Source: Rhizopus arrhizus (Eukaryota > Mucoromycota > Mucoromycetes > Mucorales > Rhizopodaceae). From it: DNA of 64,000 bases. The position numbers and the translations under genes are program-made. The notes beneath the pieces were generated by a model. It was not told the DNA's origin. It saw only the letters and a program-made list of their open reading frames with translations, and made no database searches. Location of the stretch: assembly GCA_024220505.1 (NCBI GenBank), contig JAKZZE010000001.1, positions 806,001 to 870,000 on the forward strand, given 5' to 3'. Positions 37,201 to 47,531 of this stretch are shown here, one piece after another. The stretch's first letter is position 1; the number at the start of each line of letters is the position of its first letter.

Positions 37201-38237
37201 TCCTGGAGTGCCGCACCTTCAGGAAAGATAGCCTCGTGCCAAGTTTGACCGTCCATTGTCACATAGAGCAACATGTCTTGTTTATCGGTTGGATTGACTG
37301 CAGCCACAATAAAACGACCCACAGCACTGACAGCAACAACCCCCAGCATTGGTTTACCTAATCCAAAATCGACTACTTTATGAGTACGAAAGAAATTATC
37401 GGATCGGATGAGTTGCAAGTCGTTGCTGTTGAGTAATCCAGTTTGGCCGGAAGCTGATTCAATGCACATGATGTCATTGGTGGGAGCATTTCGGAATTCA
37501 GAACTTGATAAACTCCAAATACAAGAGGTGACATGGCTACGTAAAGGATGCGTCGTCTCAAAGTTATCATATGTGTAATAAATCTATAGATTATGTTATC
37601 ATCACTGAATCAATATATAAAAGTGTATTTTCTTACTGTGTTTTGACAATCAACACCTGTCCAAGAACCAAGTTTACAAGAGATGCCACTAAATAAGATA
37701 TATCCAGAACGTTCAGCATGGAAAGATAAATGAGAAGATGAAGCACCAGATTCACTACGAGTATGAAACTCTTGCCATGTCTTTCCTTTATCTGTGGTTT
37801 TCCAATGTGTTTTTCCTGAACTCAAGACATAAGCCTACATGAAGTAATTTAGTGCATGACGATTGATTAGTTTCTGTATTCTTTTTTACTCTGTTGTTAT
37901 CATAAGGATGTTCATATAAATATTCAATATTGTTACCAATACCGTTCACTTGGTACCATTCTTTTCCTTGATTTTCAGAACGATACAAGATGTGGCTATT
38001 GGCATCAAACCATAAGATAACCTATACAGATAAAAACGCTAAGCCCTCCTATTTATCTCTTTCTCTTTTTTGGACTAGTCTTACTTCGGAATCTTTGAAA
38101 TAAAACAATTTACTTGGTAATCTGTCGATTCCATTTCTTGTCACAGTTTGAGCCAAGGCATGTTTTAGCGACAATAAGGATATCAAAAAAATATATAATA
38201 AAGACAGACCTCTAGAGGTCTGCCAAGTGTTCTTCAT
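31240..38237 (-). CDS. Vps10-type sorting receptor with three VPS10 modules
   Basis: Twelve exons: 38237-38085, 38021-37890, 37834-37637, 37583-36861, 36803-36517, 36454-35116, 35060-33111, 33057-32262, 32215-32017, 31970-31860, 31808-31617 and 31564-31240. They join in phase to 2,134 residues. A signal peptide (residues 1-29, LSLLYIFLISLLSLKHALA) leads three consecutive units of beta-propeller plus ten-cysteine (10CC) module. The 10CC signatures are at about 36.3-36.0 kb (DFEKWYARD, ECDYNFARDKNG), 34.3-34.0 kb (DFERWTPKD, ECDFGFWRDESG) and 32.2-31.9 kb (DFELWSPED, ECDYNYVRDSNG). One transmembrane helix (about 1998-2019), a second hydrophobic stretch (about 2051-2066) and an acidic tail ending DDADEF follow. 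The family carries carboxypeptidase Y-like cargo from Golgi to endosome. Yeast Vps10 has two modules and 1,579 residues, so the third is notable. Confidence 0.92.
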
Positions 38238-38870
38238 TTTTGTATGTTGACGCGCGTGTGTGAAAGAGAAAGATATATATAGCTGAACTAATAAAGTACA
38301 GGGGATATTTAAATTATTTAACAGAAACAAAAAATGGGGTTTTTGCTTGACAAAAGGAGAAAAAGAAAAGAAACCTTTGTGTTCTTTTTCCAATGTAGAA
38401 TAAAAGAATACACTAGTAAAAAGTCACTCATCGCTTCAATCTCTGATTGGCCCAAGGTGTTTAATTCAAGCAGAGATTATTATTTTTTTTCCCAGAAAAA
38501 AAAGGGAATTTTTTATTAATCGAGTTATAGGATAGAAAGAGAGTTGTGTACTGATTATTAAGATGATAAATAGTTCATTAACATTAGCATGTCCAAGTTG
38601 ACGCGTAACAAAGCATGGGGATTGAAACTAATACCTTTGTACATTACACTCCTTTTATTTCAGTTATACTTTCAAACCAATCGTCTCGGTCATGGCATGC
38701 TCAAAATTGGAGCAATTCTTTCGCTAAAAACTTGCTTTGTTTGTAAAAACGAAGATTTCTAACTTGATTTTGAAATAAATCTCGATTATATCCAGCAAAT
38801 AAGATGAAATGTAAAATAAAATATATGAAAACTACTTTTTATTCATAAAGTATATGGTACGCGTAACAGT
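38238..38870. other. Intergenic region
   Basis: About 630 bp upstream of the Vps10 gene and downstream of the small hydrophilic protein gene. It is AT-rich and no gene is seen. Confidence 0.4.
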
Positions 38871-39203
38871 CTATTTTTTATGACCAGTTATCTTGTTTGC
38901 TAAATTTTGAAGCATGCTTTCAATTTTATCGGCTGCATTTTTGCCATAAGTATGATGTGTATCGTTTGATTGCGTTTGGTCGCCAGTAGAGCTCATTGTG
39001 TTACTACCCGTAGGATTCATATTGTCACCGCTCATGGGATTCATATTAGTGTTACCACCACCCATATTATCAGATTGTCTCATAGCCGTGTCATGAGCAG
39101 CATTTCTGGTGTTAGCACTATCGTCATAACCACCGCCTTGTTGAGCAGGTCCCATAGTATAATCATCAGGCATAACAGTTTTGTGGTCGTCAGGGCTAGG
39201 CAT
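38871..39203 (-). CDS. Small hydrophilic Gly/Asn/Met-rich protein
   Basis: A single-exon frame of 110 residues beginning MPSPDDHKTVMPDDYTMGPA. The middle is disordered and rich in Gly, Asn, Ser, Thr and Met (several MNP/NMN units), with no cysteine and almost no large hydrophobics. The C-terminus DKIESMLQNLANKITGHKK could form an amphipathic helix. The composition is that of hydrophilin or stress-type proteins, but I recognise no family and this is only a compositional resemblance. The ATG at 39203 is chosen over the longer upstream opening because the upstream codons are lysine-rich background. Coding status is supported by unusually high GC for the area. Confidence 0.6.
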   Translation of the reverse strand: MPSPDDHKTVMPDDYTMGPAQQGGGYDDSANTRNAAHDTAMRQSDNMGGGNTNMNPMSGDNMNPTGSNTMSSTGDQTQSNDTHHTYGKNAADKIESMLQNLANKITGHKK

Positions 39204-41386
39204 ATTGTAAAAAAATAATAAGGAAGAAGATTTTGCATATCTTGTCTTTTTATATTTGCTTTCCAAATGAAAAATGAAACATTTTTTTTCTAATGCAAAA
39301 TTTTATTGAAAAACCCAAGTTGCATAGATAACGCTAAAACTTGAATATGAAAGGAAACCACTCGAGCAGTAAGTATAGTCGTGAGCAGGTTAGCTTCTTG
39401 ATCAACTTTGCCTATACAAGTATTCTTTAAGTGCTTTATTTACAAGCATGACTAATAGGTAGCAACTTGCTGTATGCTAACATAATTCGTCAATTGGTTG
39501 CTCATATCCAGGGTTTCAGTTACTGGTCAATATTTTTATTTTATCTAGTCTATCCCGTGTAAATTACTGATCAAAATAATTATTAGATGTATTCCTTAAA
39601 AAGCGCAAAAGGGTAAGCAAGGCTAGCATATGTTTTCAATAGCACACTATCCATTTTATATTATAAAACGCTTGTACTAAAATCGTATTGAAATAATTAT
39701 ATGCGCATATTCCTTTTTTAATACATTGACATGCTCACACACTAATTTGCTACTTCTATATAAGCATTCGTGTTAAACCTATACCAGAACTATTGCTATT
39801 TGGCCATATTTAAAATGTTTTACTCAATACTGCGTTCAGGAAATCTTACCGTCTTCACACAATAAAACTCGTTTCTGCTGATAAATAGAATCCTGTTTTT
39901 TCTTTTTTATTCATTGTTATTGCTAAAGCACATCTATTATCGATGCAGGCATCACACGTATTATTTTATCTTTCAGAAAATCATGGTTTTCATTTTGGTT
40001 TTAAGAAGCCAAAGGATTATCTGCAACTTTATTTTATCCATTTTAGGCTTTAAAGATAATATTATTGATTTTGTTAAAACTTTCTTTTGTGTTTGCTCGT
40101 TCTGTGTTGTGAATCATTTGGGTTACCAATACAATATCCTTTAAATGCCTCTTGCAAATATCAGAAACCACATATTACGAAATCAAGCAACTTAAAGAGA
40201 ACCGAACCACTTGCTTTATGCTTCTCTCTCTCTTTTTTTTTTTATTAAGAATGGAAGACAAAAGAAAAAATCTTTGTATTTCTTATTCAAATGCTCTTTT
40301 CCTCACGTCATTTTCATCTATGATACACGTTACCTGATACAGTACAAGGTCCTTTTCTTTTTGCATTACTTTTATATCTTTTTTGGCCATTTAAAAAACA
40401 TTTGTTTCTTTACGATTCTTATTTGAAACAATTGTATCATCTTAACACTTGAAGTTTGAACTAAACTGGATTTTAATTTTTCTGGCTCTTTTTGATAGCA
40501 TTCATTACATAAAATAGCTAAAATAAAGAAACGACTCTACTAAAATGGACCATATTAGTTTGGTGTAAATTAAGAGATTTTGAACCACCTACTTAAGGGA
40601 TGGGATAGTATATACAACATCTTGATGCAGAGACTGTATATTACCCCTCGAACAGGCTGACCGATGTAAAAGTATTAGTAAATATTCATTTATAAGTTAC
40701 ATGCTTATCTGTATCAACTTGAGAAAAGTATAAGTTTGCTCAAACTTCACTGAACACAATTTTGGTGTAGAATTTGTTTTCTTGTGTTAATACAAAACTT
40801 TTTGCAGCATGAGTTCATTAATAACTGATGTTTTAGCTAAGTTATAGAAATTAATCTTTTATTATTATTATAGGTACTACAGTTGACAAGCTATAATTTG
40901 CTGTTGCAAAGCTTGAAACTTCTTTTAAGAAAGAAATACATAAACTGGCAAAGATGTACTTACTGCCTTTTTAATATATAGCTTGCATTGTTATTCATGA
41001 CAAACCGTCTTATTGCGAGGGTGGTGATACAAGCCCTATATAAAAATGAAAGATTAAGATATACAGCTTTACTTTTTATCTACAAGTCTCCTTACACCTC
41101 TTCATATCCTATATAAATTAACTATGCAGCGAAAAAAAAGCATATAGTGCCATCATTTAATGCAAAAGAATGGTAGTAACAACGCGTTCTGCAGTTTGAA
41201 TCTTTTTTAAAAATAAGCTTCAAACCTATGAAAGAGAGACGTATTTTTATGCCGCAATGGTTGTCTGGTGTTTAAATTAGTTGGTAGCCCTGAGGACCAT
41301 ACACGGCTTTTCTGCGGAGATTCTACTCAACGGCTGATTTTTGGAAAATTAAACCGTTTTTTTTTCTTTTTTATAGTCCAAAAGAG
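39204..41386. other. Intergenic region, 2.2 kb
   Basis: No gene is recognised on either strand. Short T-rich open frames at 39.9-40.4 kb encode only Phe/Leu/Ile-rich strings typical of random AT-rich DNA. Confidence 0.45.
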
Positions 41387-42572
41387 ATGTCTTCATTAGA
41401 AAAAGAAATGTTTAAAAAGTCTAAAATGTTACCTCCATTGGGATCATTAAAAGAGGACGAAGTTTCTTTAGGGTACATGAAAGGCGTTATTACTTTGAAA
41501 AAGCTATGCGTTCCTTTTCTTACTTTATTTTTTTTAGAGATAGTGAACGGTTAGAGATAAAACAGAAAACCAATAAAAAGTACAGTCCTTACGTTTGGCA
41601 AGACTATTTTGAGAAAGCTGAGGATGTAGAGATACAAGAGGATAGATTCCGGGTTTACAAGATAAATCCAAACAAAGATAATGGCCCTTTGTTTATTATG
41701 CATCACGGAGCAGGTTCCTCGGCTCTTTCGTTTGGATTGACAGCTAAATATATCCATGAATTGACTGGAGGTGAATATGGTATTGTTTCCGTAGACTGTA
41801 GAGGGCATGGCGCTACAAAGGCAGATGATTTGGATTATTCCTTGGAGCGTTTATCAAACGATTTAATTTCTATTATTCATGCAACCGTAAAAGAAAATCA
41901 AGACGTTGTATTAGTTGGCCACAGGTAATGACGAGATTACTTGCGTAAGGAAATGGAAACTTACACTTAAAAAGTATGGGTGGTCCTGTAGTAGTTCATG
42001 CAGTACAAAAGAGAGTAATAAAGAATGTGGTAGGAGTGGTTGTATTAGATGTAGTTGAAGGATCAGCTATGGAAGCTTTAGTATCAATGACACGTTTCTT
42101 AACCTCGAGACCTGTGAGGTTTAACTCATATGAACAAGCGATTCAATGGAGGTAATCATGTAGTTATTTCTCTCGATTAAAAACTTATTCTTTACACAGT
42201 ATACAATCAGATACTTTACATAATACAGAATCAGCTAAACTTTCTATCCCTGCCCTACTTGAACAAGACAAGGATGAAAAGCTCAAGTGGATCACAGATC
42301 TATCCATGACACAATCATATTGGTCTGAATGGTTTACAGGCTTGAGTGAAAAATTTTTAAATTCGGGTACAGCCAAACTCTTGATTTTGGCAGGCACAGA
42401 TCGACTGGATAAACCACTTATTATTGGACAAATGCAAGGTAAATTTCAATTAGAAATATTCCCTGATGCTGGACATTTCTTGCAAGAGGATACACCCATG
42501 AAGACAGCCAATTGTTTAGTTGAATTCTACAAAAGAAATCGTAGGTTGATTTTACCCATTAAAAAATATTAA
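41387..42572 (+). CDS. PPME1: Protein phosphatase methylesterase 1
   Basis: Exons 41387-41472, 41538-41924, 41975-42151 and 42200-42572 give 340 residues of alpha/beta hydrolase. The N-terminus MSSLEKEMFKKSKMLPPLG and the PYVWQDYF block are typical of PME-1. MHHGAGSSALSFG forms the oxyanion region and VGHSMGGPVVVHAV holds the nucleophile serine. VSVDCRGHG follows the second beta strand, and the acid and histidine lie in LAGTDRLDKP and FPDAGHFLQED. The enzyme removes the C-terminal methyl ester of PP2A catalytic subunits. All triad residues are present. FEN1 starts 70 bp downstream on the same strand. Confidence 0.93.
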
Positions 42573-42642
42573 AAAAAACAATTACGCGACTGCATAAATT
42601 ACAATAAATAAAAAAATTTTCTCTCTCTTTTGTATTGTTCAA

Positions 42643-44029
42643 ATGGGAATTCACGGTTTGGCAAGATTGATTTCTGAACATTCACCTGAAGCTATCAAAA
42701 GCTATGAAATTAAAAATTTCTTTGGACGTAAAGTAGCTATTGATGCTTCCATGTCCATTTATCAATTCATGATTGCCGTTCGTCAACAAGACGGTCAAGT
42801 ACTTCAAAACGAAGAAGGTGAAACTACCAGTCACTTGATGGGTATGTTTTATCGTACAGTGCGTATGGTTGACAATGGCATTAAACCTGTCTATGTATTT
42901 GATGGAAAGCCACCTACTTTGAAATCAGGAGAAGTAAGTACGAAATATAATTTCTCTTACGGTCTATTCTGATTTTCCTCATCATATAGTTGGCTAAAAG
43001 AAAAGCGCGTAAAGAGGAAGCACAAGAGAAAATGGAAGAAGCCAATGAGATAGGTACAGCAGCAGATGTGACAAGATACACTAAGCGTACGGTCAAGGTC
43101 ACCAGTGAACATAATAATGAATGTAAACGATTATTGAAAGCAATGGGTATCCCTTATGTTGAGGCACCTTGTGAAGCAGAAGCACAATGCGCTGAATTGG
43201 CAAGAGGAGGAAAAGTGTACGCGGCTGCCTCTGAAGATATGGATACACTCACCTTTAAAGCGCCCATCTTGCTTCGTCATTTGACTTTTTCAGAAGCTAG
43301 AAAGATGCCTATTGACGAAGTTAATTTGGAGAAGGCATTGGCTGGTATGGGATTAGATATGGATCAGGTAAAGGGAGGGTTATTCATTGAGAGACAGGAA
43401 CTAATGTGAAAAGAGTAGTTTGTGGATTTGTGTATTCTTTTAGGTTGTGATTATACTGAAAGTATCAAAGGAGTTGGACCTAAGAATGCTTATAATCTCA
43501 TTAAGGAACACAAAACGATTGATGAAGCAATCAAACATCTCAGTCAAAGGTTAAAAGACGGTATACCTCAAGATTGGAATTATGCCGATGCTCGTGAATT
43601 ATTTACAAAACCTGAGGTCACACCAGCATCTGAAATCGAGGCAAGTGCAATAAAGTGAAAACAGAGTAAAAAGTATATTAACAGATAAATAGATTACTTG
43701 GGGAGTTCCAGATGTTGAAGAGGTAGTTCAATTTATGGTGAAAGAAAAAGGATTTTCGTAATTTATCCTCATTTTATATATAATCAAATATTAAATATCG
43801 TTTTATAGTGAGGACCGTATCAGAAAAGGATGTGAAAGATTAGCAAAAAATTTAAAGCAAGCAACTCAAACAAGAGTACAAGATTTCTTCAAGACAATAC
43901 CATCCACAACTCCAAAAAAGGTATTTTATTGTCATCATTTGCTCTTTTATTTATAATTATCAATAGAAGCGTGAAGCAGAAACAGCACCAAAGAAAGGCG
44001 CAATGTCAAAAAGAGGTAGAAAGAAATAA
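42643..44029 (+). CDS. FEN1: Flap endonuclease 1
   Basis: Exons 42643-42933, 42990-43367, 43419-43640, 43693-43757, 43809-43920 and 43967-44029 give 376 residues. The N-nuclease region [10 protein letters not shown]...[20 protein letters not shown], the I-region [12 protein letters not shown] and SEDMDTLTF carry the metal-binding acids. [19 protein letters not shown] is the helix-hairpin-helix. TRVQDFF (340-346) is the PCNA-binding box, and a Lys/Arg-rich tail ends SKRGRKK. It cuts 5' flaps in Okazaki maturation and base-excision repair. The intron at 43641-43692 begins GCAAGT rather than GT; the join [13 protein letters not shown] demands it. The promoter must lie within the 70-bp gap or the end of PPME1. 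Confidence 0.95.
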
Positions 44030-44911
44030 GACAGTGTATAAAAAGAAATATAATAAAAAGCATGCTATCAAATCATTTTTAAACAAGTTTTCAAAGTAAC
44101 ACTTGCGTTTCACAGTACAAGTTGATTTCCGAGATTATAAAAATAAACATTGTTCATAATCGGGAAAGTATCTGAGTATGTCCTAAAGACTATCGTCCAT
44201 CCAGAACCCTCCCCTCCCTAAATGTCTAACTATCTGCTTTTTAATCTATTATAAAAATAAGATTGATGACTCGTTCCCAAATGTCTGGTATATTAATCAA
44301 GGCACATGGGTTTATTATAATCAATGCAAATTCATCAGATCAAAAAAAAAAAAAAAAAGAAAAAAAGAAAAGAAAAGATATTTCCTGCTTATTCAATAAA
44401 TAGTATTATATATCATTCAATCGGATATCACAACCAATCTGTTCATCTCAATTGAGTACACATAGGTTATAATTGAATTTATCTGATTCGAATTATTTGA
44501 TAGCTTTTTTTTTTATGTGTATAAGCCTGCATAAAGTTTTCACTGTTCTGAGATTAAATATTTCAAATGTAGTGATACCAGAGTGTTTTTATAAAGGTAA
44601 TGCTTTCTAGAGCAATTTGATCGTTATAAGAAAGCATAGTATAAATCAAAGTGTACTAATTATTTGGATTGAGTTTAAATAATACGCGCTTAATTGAACT
44701 TTCTTTCTTTCTACAGATTTAAATGAGGCTTAACAGAAACAAGTAAAAGAACAGAAAAGGGTTATTTGGCAAATTCCGTCGTACCCGTGATTAAACTTAA
44801 TTTCTAACAATCTTAGAGGCAATGAAGAGCAAAGAAATAGGTTTGCTTTGATTAATTAAAGCAAAAAAATAAAACGAAAAAAAGTTTAACTAAACAGTTC
44901 AAATTAACGAA

Positions 44912-44952
<41 letters not shown>

Positions 44953-45158
44953 AAACCAAAAAAATGAGTAGAATTCTAAATAAAGAAAGAAAAAAAAAAA
45001 AAAAAAAGTCATTTTAACAGCAATCTCTTAGTTGTGAATAATAGACTTTTGGGCCTAGGTCCTTTGACACAAAATAAAAAAAACCAATAATAATTTTCCC
45101 GCTCTCTTTAGGCATTTTTCTTCTTTTCTTCTTCCTTTCTTTTTAATACAGAAAAGCC
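44030..45158. other. Intergenic region with poly(A) tract
   Basis: 1.1 kb without a recognised gene. It contains a 39-nt A run at 44913-44951, a further A-rich run near 44990-45007 and a T/C-rich tract just before the next ATG. Confidence 0.45.
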
Positions 45159-46824
45159 ATGAATAAAACATCTGATTATTTGTTAGAGTGCGATATTAAT
45201 TTTTATAGAAATTATGCTTTACAAATTATAAAAAGTAACCCTAAAGCATTTGACTTGGATGGATTTGAATCCGTCTTGGAAGAAAATTCATTATTACTTT
45301 ATCAAAATATACAAAATTCATTTCATCAATTTGAATTGGATAAGTCTTCACAATATGAACTACATCCAAAATATGGACGCTATGTAAGTTAGTGGTCATC
45401 TTATTATCTATTGCTCATCATTTTATCTAGGTGTGGGACATGGCTGATCAATGGTACCAAAAATGGTCAGTTGTGATATCCATTGAGAACATGTGTAATT
45501 GGGTCAGTGAAAGTTCTTTAAGACTGAATAGTTTATTCAAAACCTCGGATTGGTTTAATTCGCTTTCGACTAAATACCACATTCATCCTGATCATTTACA
45601 ATTGTTACAAGACATCTGTTGCCATATCGCTCATTGGCATCAATCCAACAAGTCACTTACTTCAAAGGGAATTATCAAACTCAACCCAATCCCTTTCTTT
45701 CCTCCTACTTGGTTTACTAATAAATCACGGCAAAGTAAAAGTGAAGGACTAGCTCCATCCTATCTTGCGACTTTTGCTCCACCTTATCGTTTACCAGATC
45801 AAAAAGTGCCAGAACGTTGGGATCAAGTCTTTCTGAAGGGTATCACTGTCAATCCGAATCAAAAGGTATAAAGATAATAAGCTTATACACGCCTTAACAT
45901 CATTCATAGTTTAATCTTGATCCAATACTCACTCATGTCACAATACCCATCCTTGGGCTCACCGTACATTATGATGAAGACACACAATCCAGTAAGCTTA
46001 TGTTTGTAATGCAAAAGGCCAAGTTTGGTAATCTCGAAAGTCACATTGAAAAAGAGATACCCAAGGACTATTTAAAACCTTGTGAATTAGCGCTAAGCAT
46101 CACAAAAGATGTCAAAAATCTACACTGGAACTTTATTCACGGCAACATTCATCCTCGCAATATCCTCTTGAATTATGCAGATCATGTAGGTGAATTGGTA
46201 GATGTGACATTCATGAAACGAAACAATGATACCAGCACCATATCTTGGGCAGGTCGATGGCCTTATGTTGCGCCTGAGGTAGTCTCAACTAGTTCCAGTA
46301 CTCCAGCTGATATCTATGCGCTAGGTATCATTCTTTGGCAGCTAATCTCAAGGATCACCTTTCCCGATGATGCCCTGGTAGACCCAGACATTTATCGTAT
46401 TGAACCCATACCAGACGTGCTCAAAGAATGGCAGGATATCTACATTGACTGTCTGAATATCGATCCTTCAAAGCGACCTACAGCTTATGAACTTCACAAA
46501 CGACTTACTGATCTTTGTACACAACTCAAACAGTGTCCTGTGCCTCTGTCGGATATAACACTAGATTACATCAAAGCAAGAAGAAAAGAAATTGACCAAT
46601 TCTTATTTTCTTATCGAAGAATGTCGCCTCAAGAACTCTACTTTTCTTCTCCAGCACCTACAGCAACAAACAGTACTGAAAGTCATACGAGCAATAATCA
46701 AGAATCAAAAAATACGTTATATCAAGTAGGTGATCAAGTATTGACAGCTTCTGTAACAAGGCCCTCTCATCAAAGATTAAGAAGTTACCCTAGTCTCTTT
46801 CAAAGCTTTCCTTCTCAATCATAA
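45159..46824 (+). CDS. Kinase-like protein, probable pseudokinase
   Basis: Exons 45159-45383, 45431-45865 and 45910-46824 give 524 residues. The first 215 residues are helical and unrecognised, rich in Trp/His (DICCHIAHWHQSNK). From about 220 a protein-kinase fold is visible: a hinge-like MFVMQKAKFGNLESHI, a catalytic-loop equivalent HGNIHPRNILLN, LVDVTF in place of DFG, WPYVAPEVV (APE), PADIYALGIILWQL and RPTAYELHKRL. The catalytic Asp position is Asn (N299), the DFG Gly is lost, and no clear glycine loop or ATP-binding lysine is seen. This argues for a scaffold or regulatory role rather than catalysis. The tail of about 80 residues is Ser/Thr/Gln-rich. I cannot assign a named orthologue. 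Confidence 0.8.
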
Positions 46825-47073
46825 TTTTCTTTGCATCTTTTATAAAGTGTATGTGTCTATTTAATCATTATCTTATTAATGTTGTAAATTAACAACTTCC
46901 CCTACCCTTTTTTTGTTAAATAAATCAAAATCAAATTTAACTTGTAAAACAAGCAAGTATTGAAGAAAAATCAATGCTACCCCGCTAAAACTCCTCTTTT
47001 GCAACAATTAAATAAATATCCATGACGAATTGATGTAAATAATTCATAATAAACTGAGAGTCTATTGTTTTAT

Positions 47074-47531
47074 TTATGAGCTTTTACGGAATCCTTCGAC
47101 TTTGTGAGTCTTTAATGTTGCTAAATACATATCAGCCAAGTGACGGCAACTTTGATCTATTGTAATAATATATAAGAACTTTGTCTATCTATAATCTAAG
47201 CAAAAACTTACAGTGGTTGACGCCTTCAGTTCTATAACATTCATCTAATTTTTCTTTAATCAAACGAGCTTCCATGGCCTTAACCCAATCATCACGGATC
47301 TTTTGGTTACGGGCAGCATAAACAGCTAAGCTTTATCATTTAGTTTTTTTTTTTGCTGTGCTATATATTAATGGATGTCATCCACTTACCTTTACGGTCA
47401 GAAGGGTCAACTTGGTCCAATGTAGGGACACTAATAAAAATTTTTTAGTTTCTTGATAGTGTTCTTGTTGTCTTGTTTTACCGTTCGAATTGTCTGTGCT
47501 CAGGGTATTCCCAAGATTCTGCTGTAGACAT
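47074..47531 (-). CDS. Complex I subunit NDUFB10/PDSW-like (12 kDa)
   Basis: Exons 47531-47482, 47431-47400, 47325-47212 and 47156-47074 give 92 residues. The block DDWVKAMEARLIKEKLDECY, followed by RTEGVNHYQSCRHLADMYLA, resembles the fungal 12-kDa subunit of NADH:ubiquinone oxidoreductase (NDUFB10/PDSW group), a membrane-arm accessory protein facing the intermembrane space. The two cysteines (in ECY and QSC) fit the family's twin-cysteine pattern. The length matches fungal homologues of about 90-110 residues. All splice phases agree. It was invisible as a long frame because of its tiny exons. Confidence 0.75.

Noticed and set aside
39914..40426. Hydrophobic open frames near 40 kb
   Set aside because: Phe/Leu/Ile strings expected from T-rich DNA, no family and no good introns.
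40630..40690. Possible tRNA B-box-like CCTCGAACAGG
   Set aside because: No matching A box or cloverleaf on either strand.
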